Notes under the pieces: generated by a model
What the model saw: only the letters and a program-made list of their open reading frames with translations
Database searches by the model: none
What the model was told of the DNA's origin: nothing
Shown: piece by piece, positions 46,203 through 53,833 of the stretch
Layout: each line of letters begins with the position of its first letter
Position numbering within the stretch: the stretch's first letter is position 1
NCBI GenBank assembly: GCA_015056865.1
Contig: SVFM01000005.1
Location: 62,001 to 126,000, forward strand
Direction of reading: 5' to 3'
DNA: 64,000 nt
Origin: Lachnospiraceae bacterium
GTDB taxonomy: Bacteria > Bacillota > Clostridia > Lachnospirales > Lachnospiraceae
Translations under genes and position numbers: made by a program

Positions 46203-48067
46203 GACACGATCCTCTTGAATTTCTTTTCTATCTCATATTTGCTCATGGAAATGATGGTGGGCCTGCCGTGGGGACAATGATAAGGATTTTCCAAGGTAAG
46301 CAACTGATCAATCAAGGCTTCCATTTCCCGTACACTTAATGTTTGATTGCCCTTTACAGCTGCCTTACAGGCCATAGATGCAATCTTTTCCTCCACAACA
46401 GTCAGTCCGCCGCCAAAATTCCCTTCTGCCAGTTGGTCAAGCACTTCTTCAAACATCTGTCGTTCGCCGCAACCGTATAAATCCGTAGGTACGCTGCGCA
46501 GTGCATATTCCTTTCCGCCAAATTCTTCAATCTCAAAACCAAGACCCGCAAAGGCATCACGGTATTCCTTCACGATCTGTTCCTCTTTTGCCGTTAAGCT
46601 TACCACAATGGGCGGCTGCAGATTCTGAGAAATCACAGTTCTTTCCCGAAACTGTCTGATCAATGCCTCATACTTTACCTTCTCATGGGCTGCATGCTGA
46701 TCTACGATCATCAATTGATCCCGTAAGGCCACCAGCCAATAGGTATCAAAAATCTGCCCAAGAATCTGATATTCCTCCCGTTTTTCCGGGGTGATCATCT
46801 TATCTTCAAATAAACTCATCTGCACAGGCGGCAGTTCTGATTGAGTTGTCTGGACCGGCGCCGGAATCTGTATTTCAGAGGCAACTTTGGCCACAGCTGC
46901 CAGTGCAGCCTGCCCATGGGTGGGATCTGCTTTTGCCTTGTACAACGTCTCTTCCTGCAGGCGATATTGATGATTTCTTCTGGTCTCAAAGGGTTCCGGG
47001 GTATATTCCACGGACCGGTCTTTGGTGGCAGAAAATTTCCTTTCCTCAGCCGTCTCCAGGGTTACCTGTGGGATCAATTCACGCTCCTTTAAAGCCTCGG
47101 TTACAGACTCTACTATAAACTGATATAAAGGCGCCGTATCTGTAAATCGGACATCCATTTTGGTGGGATGAACGTTCACGTCTACTCTCTCAGGTTCCAC
47201 AGTAAAATGAAGCACTACAAAAGGGAACTTATGCTGCATTAAATACTGCTTATATCCCTCCTCAACCGCCTTTGCGATCAGGCTGCTGCGGATATATCTT
47301 CGATTGATAAAATAGGTCTCAAAGTTTCGGCTGGAACGATTGATCTGGGGTTTGCCCAGATATCCTCGTATTTCTGCTCCGGGCATGGATGCAGTTATCT
47401 CTACCAAATTGGAACTGATCTCCTTGCCGTAGATCCGATAGATCACTTCTTTTAGATCTCCGTTTCCGGAAGTATGAAAACGCACCTGACCGTTCATCAA
47501 AAGCTTAAAGGATACATCCGGTCTGGACAGCGCCAGATGTTCCATCAATTCTGCAATATAACTGCCCTCTGTCTGTGGCTGTTTCAAAAACTTTCTCCGC
47601 ACCGGTGTGTTAAAGAAAAGATTCCTCATGATAATGGTGGTACCCTCCGGGGCACCGACCTCTTCAAACACCTTCTCCTTGCCACCTTCCAAAACGAAAT
47701 GGACACCGGTCAATTTTTCCTTGGTTTTTGTAATGATCTCCACTTTGGAGACCGCTGCAATACTGGATAGTGCTTCTCCGCGAAACCCCAGACTTCCGAT
47801 CCGATCCAGGTCTTCGGCCTGACGGATCTTGCTGGTAGCATGACGAAGAAATGCATTTTTGACCTGATCTGCCTCAATGCCTGATCCATTGTCCGTGACA
47901 CGGATCATCTCGATGCCGCCGTCCTTTGTCTCCACCGATATGGCGCTTGCGCCAGCATCCAGGGCATTTTCCACCAACTCTTTTACCACGCTTAATGGAC
48001 GCTCCACCACCTCACCGGCTGCAATTTTATCAATAACAGCACTGTCTAAGACCTGTATCTGTGCCAT
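46199..48067 (-). CDS. mutL: DNA mismatch repair protein MutL
   Basis: A 622-residue MutL. The GHKL ATPase has KIAAGEVVERPLSVVKELVENALDA (by position, residues 11-35), TDNGSGI near residue 60 and RHATSKI near residue 76, then GFRGEALSSIA. The C-terminal endonuclease/dimerisation domain has DQHAAHEK near residue 452 and a zinc-site-like CKAAVKGNQTL. It pairs with MutS. AAGGAG precedes the ATG. Confidence 0.97.
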   Translation of the reverse strand: MAQIQVLDSAVIDKIAAGEVVERPLSVVKELVENALDAGASAISVETKDGGIEMIRVTDNGSGIEADQVKNAFLRHATSKIRQAEDLDRIGSLGFRGEALSSIAAVSKVEIITKTKEKLTGVHFVLEGGKEKVFEEVGAPEGTTIIMRNLFFNTPVRRKFLKQPQTEGSYIAELMEHLALSRPDVSFKLLMNGQVRFHTSGNGDLKEVIYRIYGKEISSNLVEITASMPGAEIRGYLGKPQINRSSRNFETYFINRRYIRSSLIAKAVEEGYKQYLMQHKFPFVVLHFTVEPERVDVNVHPTKMDVRFTDTAPLYQFIVESVTEALKERELIPQVTLETAEERKFSATKDRSVEYTPEPFETRRNHQYRLQEETLYKAKADPTHGQAALAAVAKVASEIQIPAPVQTTQSELPPVQMSLFEDKMITPEKREEYQILGQIFDTYWLVALRDQLMIVDQHAAHEKVKYEALIRQFRERTVISQNLQPPIVVSLTAKEEQIVKEYRDAFAGLGFEIEEFGGKEYALRSVPTDLYGCGERQMFEEVLDQLAEGNFGGGLTVVEEKIASMACKAAVKGNQTLSVREMEALIDQLLTLENPYHCPHGRPTIISMSKYEIEKKFKRIVS

Positions 48068-48078
48068 ATCTTATCTCC

Positions 48079-50733
48079 TTACCACCGATTTTTCAACTTG
48101 TTCTGCAGTCTATAAAGAGTATTCAGTGCATCCAAAGGTGTCATATTTTGCACGTCCATCTCTTTTAGCTCCAAAAGTACATCCTCATCTTTTACCGTGT
48201 CAAACAAAGACATCTGGGCCAGATCCACCTCATCATATTTTGCCTGCCCTTTTTTCCGGTCCTCTCCCAACCGGGAATCAATGGAAATACTGCGAATCTT
48301 CTCTGTGATGTCATTGTCTATCAGCTGCTCAACGATCTCCTTAGCCCGATCTGTGACAATGTCCGGCACACCGGCCAGCTTAGCCACCTGAATACCGTAA
48401 CTCTTATCCGCACCGCCCTTAATGATCTTGCGCAGGAATACAATATCATCCCCCTGTTCTTTTACGGCAATACAGTAATTGTTTACGTTATTCATCTTGC
48501 CTTCCAGCTCAGTCAGTTCGTGATAATGGGTAGCAAACAAGGTCTTGGCTCCCAAAAGCTTGCGGTTACTGATATGCTCGATCACTGCCCATGCAATGCT
48601 GAGACCGTCAAAGGTGGAAGTACCCCGGCCGATCTCATCCAAAATCAAAAGGCTTCTTGCGGTTGCATTGCGCAGAATATTGGCCACCTCGTTCATTTCC
48701 ACCATAAAGGTTGACTGACCGCTGGCCAGATCATCGGAGGCTCCCACTCTTGTAAAAATACGATCCACAATACCGATATTTGCACTTTTAGCGGGAACAA
48801 AGCTCCCCACCTGAGCCATCAGCACGATCAATGCCACCTGACGCATGTAGGTGGATTTTCCGGCCATGTTGGGCCCGGTAATAACGGAAATACAATTTTT
48901 GCCATTATCTAGATACGTATCGTTGGCAATAAACATATCATGATCGATCATCTGCTCCACCACCGGATGTCTGCCGTCCTTGATATCGATCACACCTTTT
49001 TCATTTAATTTAGGCCGTACATATCGATTGCGCTCTGCCACAAGAGCCAGAGAGGCAAAGACGTCCAGATTGGCGATCGCCTTGGCTGTCCGCTGGATCC
49101 GCTCCATCTGATCAGCAATTGTATCACGAATACTGCAGAACAGATCATATTCCAAGGTGCAAAGCTTATCCTCTGCATTCAAAATCGTATCTTCCAGTTC
49201 CTTCAGCCGAGGGGTGGTATACCGCTCAGCGCCGGCCAGGGTCTGCTTGCGCACGTAGTCCTCCGGCACCAAATCTTTGTAGGAATTGGTCACTTCAAAA
49301 TAGTAACCGAATACCTTGTTGTATTTAATCTTCAGATTCTTGATACCTGTCCGCTCCCGGTCCTCATTTTCCAGCTGGGCCAGCCAGGATTTACCGTCGC
49401 GTTTGGCATTCTTCAGCGTATCAATATCCAGATCATAGCCATCTTTGATCATTCCACCCTCCCGAATGGTAATGGGAGGCTCCTCTTCGATAGAGTCCCT
49501 GATCAATTCATAGATATCCTGCAAATCATCTATATCTTCCTGGATACCCTGAAGCAGATCTTTTTGAAATCCTTTCAAAACCGTTTTGATATGAGGCAAC
49601 ATTTCCAGGGAATTTCTAAAAGCGATCAAATCTCTTGGATTGGCCGTTTTATAGCTGACCTTAGCCAAAAGCCTCTCCAGGTCATAGATGGGATTCAGAT
49701 ATTCTCTTATTTCATCTCTGGAACAGGCATCCTTGTTCAGCTCCTCGATGGCATCCAATCTTTTTTCAATATCCTCTTTTTGAATCAGGGGCTGTTCCAT
49801 CATGCTTCGGAGCATTCTGCCGCCCATAGCAGTTTTGGTTTTGTCCAGCACCCACAGCAAGGATCCTCGCTTTTGTTTTTCCCGCAAGGTCTCCGCCAGT
49901 TCCAGATTGCGTCTGGTGGAGCTGTCAAGAAGCATGTACTTGCTGGTCACATAGGGATAAATATGGGAAAGGTGGCTTAAGGAAATCTTTTGGGTATCAT
50001 AAAGGTACTGCAGCAAAGCACCTGCAGAGATCATGCCCACTGGAAAATCTTCCAGCCCCAGGCCGATCAAAGTCTTCACTTTAAAGTGACGTTTCAAACA
50101 CTCCTGGCATCCTATATCATCAAACAAGTGTGCATCCAAAGGATATACACTGATACCAAGCCTACCCCTTAGATCCTCCAGATCCATGCCGCTGAGCAAA
50201 AAAGCATCGTTGCAGATGATCTCCGCCGGCTGATACTTCATCAGCTCATCCATGAGTTTCTTCAAATCTTCCACTTCTGTGACCAAAAAATCACCGGTGG
50301 TCACATCTGCCAGGGAAATGCCAATCACACCCGGGGTATAAGTGATGCACATCAGATAATTGTTCCGGGACTCCTCAAGAGCCTGGGTATTGATATTGGT
50401 TCCGGGTGTCACAATCCGCACCACCTCACGCTTTACCAGGCCCTTCGCCAGCTTAGGATCCTCCACCTGCTCGCAAATGGCGACCTTATAGCCCTTGGCC
50501 ACCAATTTGTTCAGATAGCCCTCCACCGCATGATAAGGAACGCCACACATAGGGGCCCGCTCCTCCAGGCCGCAATCCTTGCCGGTCAAGGTGATCTCCA
50601 ATTCCTTAGAGGCAGTCAATGCATCCTCAAAGAACATCTCATAAAAATCACCCAGTCTATAAAAAAGGATACAGTCCTTGTACTCCTGCTTAGTCTCTAT
50701 GTACTTTTGCATCATGGGGGTAAGCTCAGCCAC
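48079..50733 (-). CDS. mutS: DNA mismatch repair protein MutS
   Basis: An 884-residue MutS. The mismatch-binding Phe-x-Glu is in LGDFYEMFFED near residue 32. The ATPase has Walker A GPNMAGKSTYMRQ, Walker B LLILDEIGRGTSTFDG and the TLFATHYHEL switch His. The C-terminus carries a MutL/beta-clamp-like segment (VDLAQMSLF). GTG 50733 is the start: GAGGAG stands seven bases ahead and the protein then begins MAELTPMMQKY, the canonical form; an ATG at 50748 lies within that ribosome site. Its promoter is at 50797-50825. Confidence 0.97.
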   Translation of the reverse strand: MAELTPMMQKYIETKQEYKDCILFYRLGDFYEMFFEDALTASKELEITLTGKDCGLEERAPMCGVPYHAVEGYLNKLVAKGYKVAICEQVEDPKLAKGLVKREVVRIVTPGTNINTQALEESRNNYLMCITYTPGVIGISLADVTTGDFLVTEVEDLKKLMDELMKYQPAEIICNDAFLLSGMDLEDLRGRLGISVYPLDAHLFDDIGCQECLKRHFKVKTLIGLGLEDFPVGMISAGALLQYLYDTQKISLSHLSHIYPYVTSKYMLLDSSTRRNLELAETLREKQKRGSLLWVLDKTKTAMGGRMLRSMMEQPLIQKEDIEKRLDAIEELNKDACSRDEIREYLNPIYDLERLLAKVSYKTANPRDLIAFRNSLEMLPHIKTVLKGFQKDLLQGIQEDIDDLQDIYELIRDSIEEEPPITIREGGMIKDGYDLDIDTLKNAKRDGKSWLAQLENEDRERTGIKNLKIKYNKVFGYYFEVTNSYKDLVPEDYVRKQTLAGAERYTTPRLKELEDTILNAEDKLCTLEYDLFCSIRDTIADQMERIQRTAKAIANLDVFASLALVAERNRYVRPKLNEKGVIDIKDGRHPVVEQMIDHDMFIANDTYLDNGKNCISVITGPNMAGKSTYMRQVALIVLMAQVGSFVPAKSANIGIVDRIFTRVGASDDLASGQSTFMVEMNEVANILRNATARSLLILDEIGRGTSTFDGLSIAWAVIEHISNRKLLGAKTLFATHYHELTELEGKMNNVNNYCIAVKEQGDDIVFLRKIIKGGADKSYGIQVAKLAGVPDIVTDRAKEIVEQLIDNDITEKIRSISIDSRLGEDRKKGQAKYDEVDLAQMSLFDTVKDEDVLLELKEMDVQNMTPLDALNTLYRLQNKLKNRW

Positions 50734-50764
50734 GTTATTTCTCCTCATAGGTCACATATTTAAG

Positions 50765-50825
50765 AGCGGGGACACAACCTATTGTCCCCGCTCAATACTA
50801 TACCACAAAATCCAGTAAATGTAAA
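50765..50825. repeat. Direct repeat copy 1 (61 bp) left of the island
   Basis: This 61-bp stretch matches 53006-53066 at 54 of 61 positions in the same orientation. It starts with a hairpin (AGCGGGGACA / TGTCCCCGCT, 50765-50792) and contains the mutS promoter. The two copies flank an AT-rich island. Confidence 0.85.
50797..50825 (-). promoter_or_regulatory. mutS promoter
   Basis: On the minus strand TTTACA (50820-50825) and TATAGT (50797-50802) are 17 bases apart. The transcript would start near 50790, at the edge of the 10-bp hairpin, placing that hairpin at its 5' end. Confidence 0.7.
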
Positions 50826-50826
50826 T

Positions 50827-51414
50827 TTAGAAATCTTTACTCAACAGGAAATCTGCGATATGAATAGTCTTGATACCCTGATAGTTTCCTCCGGCATAAT
50901 CATCATTCAGAAGAACATACTTAGGGTAGTTGTCGCCGATCTCCAAAAGACGGCCGTATTCCCTTTCTCTTGTGCTGTCGTTCTTGATCTCCTTTGCTAC
51001 CTGTACGTATATCTTTTCTTCCTGCCTTGTAGCAATAAAATCAATCTCGTATCCTTCCAGCTTGCTTAAATAGTTATATACCGTTTCATTATCTAGCGTC
51101 CGCTGCTCGCTTTTCAAATACTTGACTATAGAATGTGCGGAGAAGGTATTACCCACGTCGTCAAAGACATACCGCACCACACGCTCAAACTGATCGACCT
51201 TGCGGATGTTACTTCTTCTCACAATATTGGTAAAAATGGTAGAATTGTATATATCGCGGACAATAGGATATGCTTCATCTTTGGTGTGCTCCCGCAGGTG
51301 AAGAGCGGGAAAACCGCCAAACTGTAAATACCGTACAAGTTCCTTTCGCGGATCATCAACCTCTGTGAATTCCTTGCAAAATTTCAGATTTTGCGGATAT
51401 AAACCGCAAAGCTT
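50827..51414 (-). pseudogene. Remnant of an AAA/DUF4143 ATPase, 5'-truncated and internally deleted
   Basis: An open frame of 195 codons follows a TAA at 51415-51417 with no start codon at its head. It reads LVRYLQFGGFPALHL, then RDIYNSTIFTNIVRRSNIRK and FSAHSIVKYLKS, the typical middle of DUF4143 ATPases. The AAA domain normally before it is gone. After VYNYLSKLE the frame jumps to GYEIDFIATRQEEKIYVQV, leaving out roughly 60 residues usually found between these blocks, so a second, in-frame deletion is likely. A GTG at 51222 could start a 131-residue product, but function is doubtful. Confidence 0.8.
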
Positions 51415-51439
51415 TTAAATAATTAATTATTTAGCGGTT
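51391..51439. repeat. Nested inverted repeats at the truncated edge
   Basis: TTGCGG (51391-51396) pairs with CCGCAA (51404-51409), AACCGC (51402-51407) with GCGGTT (51434-51439), and an 18-bp perfect AT palindrome spans 51416-51433. They sit exactly where the DUF4143 remnant loses its frame. Confidence 0.6.
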
Positions 51440-51472
51440 AATTTAACACCACAATCAAAAGCAGTACAAATT

Positions 51473-51754
51473 CTATTTTCTATTTTGTAAATGAATAACA
51501 AGCGCATTGATGACTTCAACATCTTTTTCATTTAATCCCGCCACACTTATTGAAGATGTTGCATCAACTCCCAATAAATAATCTGTGGATACTTTAAAAA
51601 TATGAGCTAATTCTACAACATATTGTGTAGAAGGAACTGAAATTCCCATTTCCCAAGCATTGACACTTGACCTTGTGATTCCAAGTTGCCTTGCCAATTC
51701 TGATTGTGTTTTATTTTGTTGTTCTCTAAGTGATTTTATTCTATCTGCAATCAT
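51473..51754 (-). CDS. XRE-family helix-turn-helix regulator
   Basis: A 93-residue Cro/C1-type repressor. The HTH is at residues about 4-58: IKSLREQQNKTQSELARQLG and ITRSSVNAWEMGISVPS, ending with DYLLGVD. The remaining 30 residues may form a dimer helix. GGGGTGGGGAA precedes the ATG. It is divergent from the two-TM gene at 51897, with 142 bases between them, and is the natural candidate to control it. Confidence 0.9.
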   Translation of the reverse strand: MIADRIKSLREQQNKTQSELARQLGITRSSVNAWEMGISVPSTQYVVELAHIFKVSTDYLLGVDATSSISVAGLNEKDVEVINALVIHLQNRK

Positions 51755-51823
51755 TTCCCCACCCCTTTTATAGTATGGTAAAATAACCCGAAAGATATTG
51801 CATTATCGCTTTGATATCTGTAT

Positions 51824-51852
51824 TTGACATTTATATATAAAAGTTATATAAT
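51824..51852 (+). promoter_or_regulatory. Perfect consensus promoter of the two-TM island gene
   Basis: TTGACA (51824-51829) and TATAAT (51847-51852) are 17 bases apart, the exact sigma-A consensus. A GATAT...ATATC inverted pair lies just upstream and could be an XRE operator. Confidence 0.88.
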
Positions 51853-51896
51853 TATAAAAACAAAAGATTGTTTTCTTAAGGAGGTAGATTTTTTCT

Positions 51897-52841
51897 ATGG
51901 AACAAAACACATTAGATGCAACACGATACCAATCAAACGTTTTCACTACAAGACACAACGCCACACCATCCCTAAAAGGGTATTTGAAAGAAGTTTCAGC
52001 TTTAGAAGTTCAGCTTTATAATCAAATGCGTTTAGCCGCGAAGTTAAAGGTTAAAGCAAATAATTTAGGGCAGCATATAAACCTTACCGAACCACGAAAG
52101 CCATCGTTTTCTCTGTATAATCTTCTCCATACAAAAAACTTGCTCTGTATTATTCCAATTGCTTTTGCTTTTGCAACAGTAATTGTTTTTCTATTTGCCG
52201 GCATATTTTGGGCAGCACTTCCAATTGTCGCAATACTTACATGCATAGCGTTAATCCCAGACTTGCTTGATTATAGGTCCAGTATGAAAAGCTATCAAGA
52301 GGATATGAAAAAATATGAAAATGCTACATCTGCAGATATACGACGTGTAGAGCATGAGCGTTTGGCAAAAACAGAAATTTGGAATCAAATTAATTGCATC
52401 AAAAAAGAATTATTTAAAACCAAAGACGTACTTAATTCTCTCTATGCACTTGATATTATTCACCCAAGCTATCGAAATCTGGTGGCAGTTTGTTCGTTCC
52501 ATGACTACTTGGATAAAGGTATCTGTACACAATTAACCGGACATGGAGGTGCTTATGCATTTTTTGAAGAAGAACTTCGCTTCAGAAGAATTGAAACTCA
52601 ATTAGATATTATTATAGACAAATTGGACGAAATCATTGTAAATCAACATCAACTTGCAAGCTTAATTCAAGAAGGAAACATAGCAATTAATAAAATTATG
52701 CAACAAAATAATCAAATGGTATCTACTCTGGATGGTATCCGTGAAAATACTGCTGTCACAGCCTATAATACTCACTGTGCCGCTCAAAGCGCTTCAATTT
52801 TGGAAAGTATTGAAATCTATCGTACTCTTAAATACAATTAA
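51897..52841 (+). CDS. Uncharacterised two-TM protein with helical C-terminus
   Basis: A 314-residue protein of unknown function. Residues 1-80 are mostly helical and soluble; two adjacent membrane helices lie at about 82-125 (LCIIPIAFAFATVIVFLFAG, then WAALPIVAILTCIALI); a coiled coil follows at about 128-180. The C-terminal block has YRNLVAVCSFHDYLDKGICTQ and GAYAFFEEELRF, then repeated Ile/Leu heptads. I recall similar blocks in unnamed Firmicute proteins but no function. AAGGAGG is 12 bases before the ATG. The gene is more AT-rich than its neighbours. Confidence 0.75.
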   Translation: MEQNTLDATRYQSNVFTTRHNATPSLKGYLKEVSALEVQLYNQMRLAAKLKVKANNLGQHINLTEPRKPSFSLYNLLHTKNLLCIIPIAFAFATVIVFLFAGIFWAALPIVAILTCIALIPDLLDYRSSMKSYQEDMKKYENATSADIRRVEHERLAKTEIWNQINCIKKELFKTKDVLNSLYALDIIHPSYRNLVAVCSFHDYLDKGICTQLTGHGGAYAFFEEELRFRRIETQLDIIIDKLDEIIVNQHQLASLIQEGNIAINKIMQQNNQMVSTLDGIRENTAVTAYNTHCAAQSASILESIEIYRTLKYN

Positions 52842-52860
52842 TAATTCATAAAAAAGAATT

Positions 52861-53000
52861 TACTTCGCGAAATTTTCCGCCTACGGTGGGTCTGCAAAGC
52901 AGAAATGTTCCAAGCCGCGCAGTGCAATCCCCACGGAGCGTTTTTGATTTACAGGAATGAACTTTCGCACTTCAGTGCTACAAGGTCTTTCCTGTAAATT
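52861..53000. other. Non-coding hairpin-rich segment at the island's right end
   Basis: The gap 52842-53090 holds no convincing gene. It is GC-richer than the island and carries a hairpin TCTGC-AAA-GCAGA (52891-52903) and a long stem TTTACAGGAA (52948-52957) / TTCCTGTAAA (52989-52998) enclosing GCACT-TC-AGTGC (52967-52978). It could be a dispersed repeat or part of a terminator region. Confidence 0.5.
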
Positions 53001-53033
53001 AAAAAAGCGGGGATACAACCTATTTTCCCCGCT
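52997..53033 (-). terminator. Terminator after the GDPD gene
   Basis: On the minus strand AGCGGGGA and TCCCCGCT form an eight-bp GC stem with an 11-12 base loop, followed at once by TTTTTTAATTT. It lies about 60 bases after the GDPD stop. Confidence 0.75.
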
Positions 53034-53066
53034 CAATACTATACCATAAAATTCAGTTATTGCAAA
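53006..53066. repeat. Direct repeat copy 2 (61 bp) right of the island
   Basis: Second copy of the 50765-50825 repeat, 54/61 identical. Its hairpin (AGCGGGGA / TCCCCGCT) is followed on the minus strand by TTTTTTAATTT, so here it is a good terminator for the GDPD gene. Confidence 0.85.
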
Positions 53067-53090
53067 TCTTAACCTGTCTGCCGCCAAGGT

Positions 53091-53810
53091 CTATTCCAGT
53101 ATATTGGAAGTAAGATAATCCACACCCCAGGAAACCAGCCTTTCTGCCTCCTCTTTATTGTCAACAGTCCAACAGTTGACCTCAATATTATTTTCATGCA
53201 GGGTATCTAACAGTTCCTTTGAAAGTCCCTGATAGTGGATGTCCAGATCCAATTTATTTTCCACAAGTTTACGAATCAGCTCGTCGTCACAGTTGCCAGT
53301 TAAAAACTGTGCCTTCTGTCCAGGTTCCAATCTTTTTACATCAATAAGATTATCCCAGCTAAAAGAAATAAAAATCACACCATTTAAATAATCCAATGCT
53401 TTGATTTTATTTATGATCAACCCAATGTCTTCTGGAGACATCCGGTTCTTCAGTTCCAAAATCGCTTTTTTGTCGTACTTTTTACAGATGTTTATGTAAT
53501 CTGTAAGAACCGGAATACGCAGATCGGTTCGGTAACTGCCGGGAACTTTATCATAAAGAGGAATGCTTTGCAATTCTTCTAGGGAAGACTCCTCCACCAA
53601 GGCATTCACTCCAGACACACGGGATGTATTATCGTCATGTACAACTGCTATCTGTTTGTCTCTGGTCACATGAACGTCCGTTTCAATACCGTAATAACTT
53701 CTGTTACCTGCCGCTACAAAAGCCGCCACAGTATTCTCCATCTCCAACCCGCTTACGCCTCTGTGGGCAATCATTTTTGTGTTTTTATGATCTACGGAAA
53801 TAGTGTTCAT
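53091..53810 (-). CDS. Glycerophosphodiester phosphodiesterase
   Basis: A 239-residue GDPD-family enzyme. The catalytic blocks are IAHRGVSGLEMENTVAAF (residues about 13-30), GIETDVHVTRDKQIAVVHDD near residue 37 and LELKNR near residue 119. It would release glycerol 3-phosphate from deacylated phospholipids. There is no signal peptide, so it is cytoplasmic. AAGGAG precedes the ATG. It is the last gene before the island. Confidence 0.92.
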   Translation of the reverse strand: MNTISVDHKNTKMIAHRGVSGLEMENTVAAFVAAGNRSYYGIETDVHVTRDKQIAVVHDDNTSRVSGVNALVEESSLEELQSIPLYDKVPGSYRTDLRIPVLTDYINICKKYDKKAILELKNRMSPEDIGLIINKIKALDYLNGVIFISFSWDNLIDVKRLEPGQKAQFLTGNCDDELIRKLVENKLDLDIHYQGLSKELLDTLHENNIEVNCWTVDNKEEAERLVSWGVDYLTSNILE

Positions 53811-53833
53811 GGAATACTCCTTCCTTTAACTTG

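Noticed and set aside
50734..50748. ATG at 50748 as the start of mutS
   Set aside because: This ATG overlaps the GAGGAG ribosome site that serves GTG 50733, and no other ribosome site lies ahead of it.
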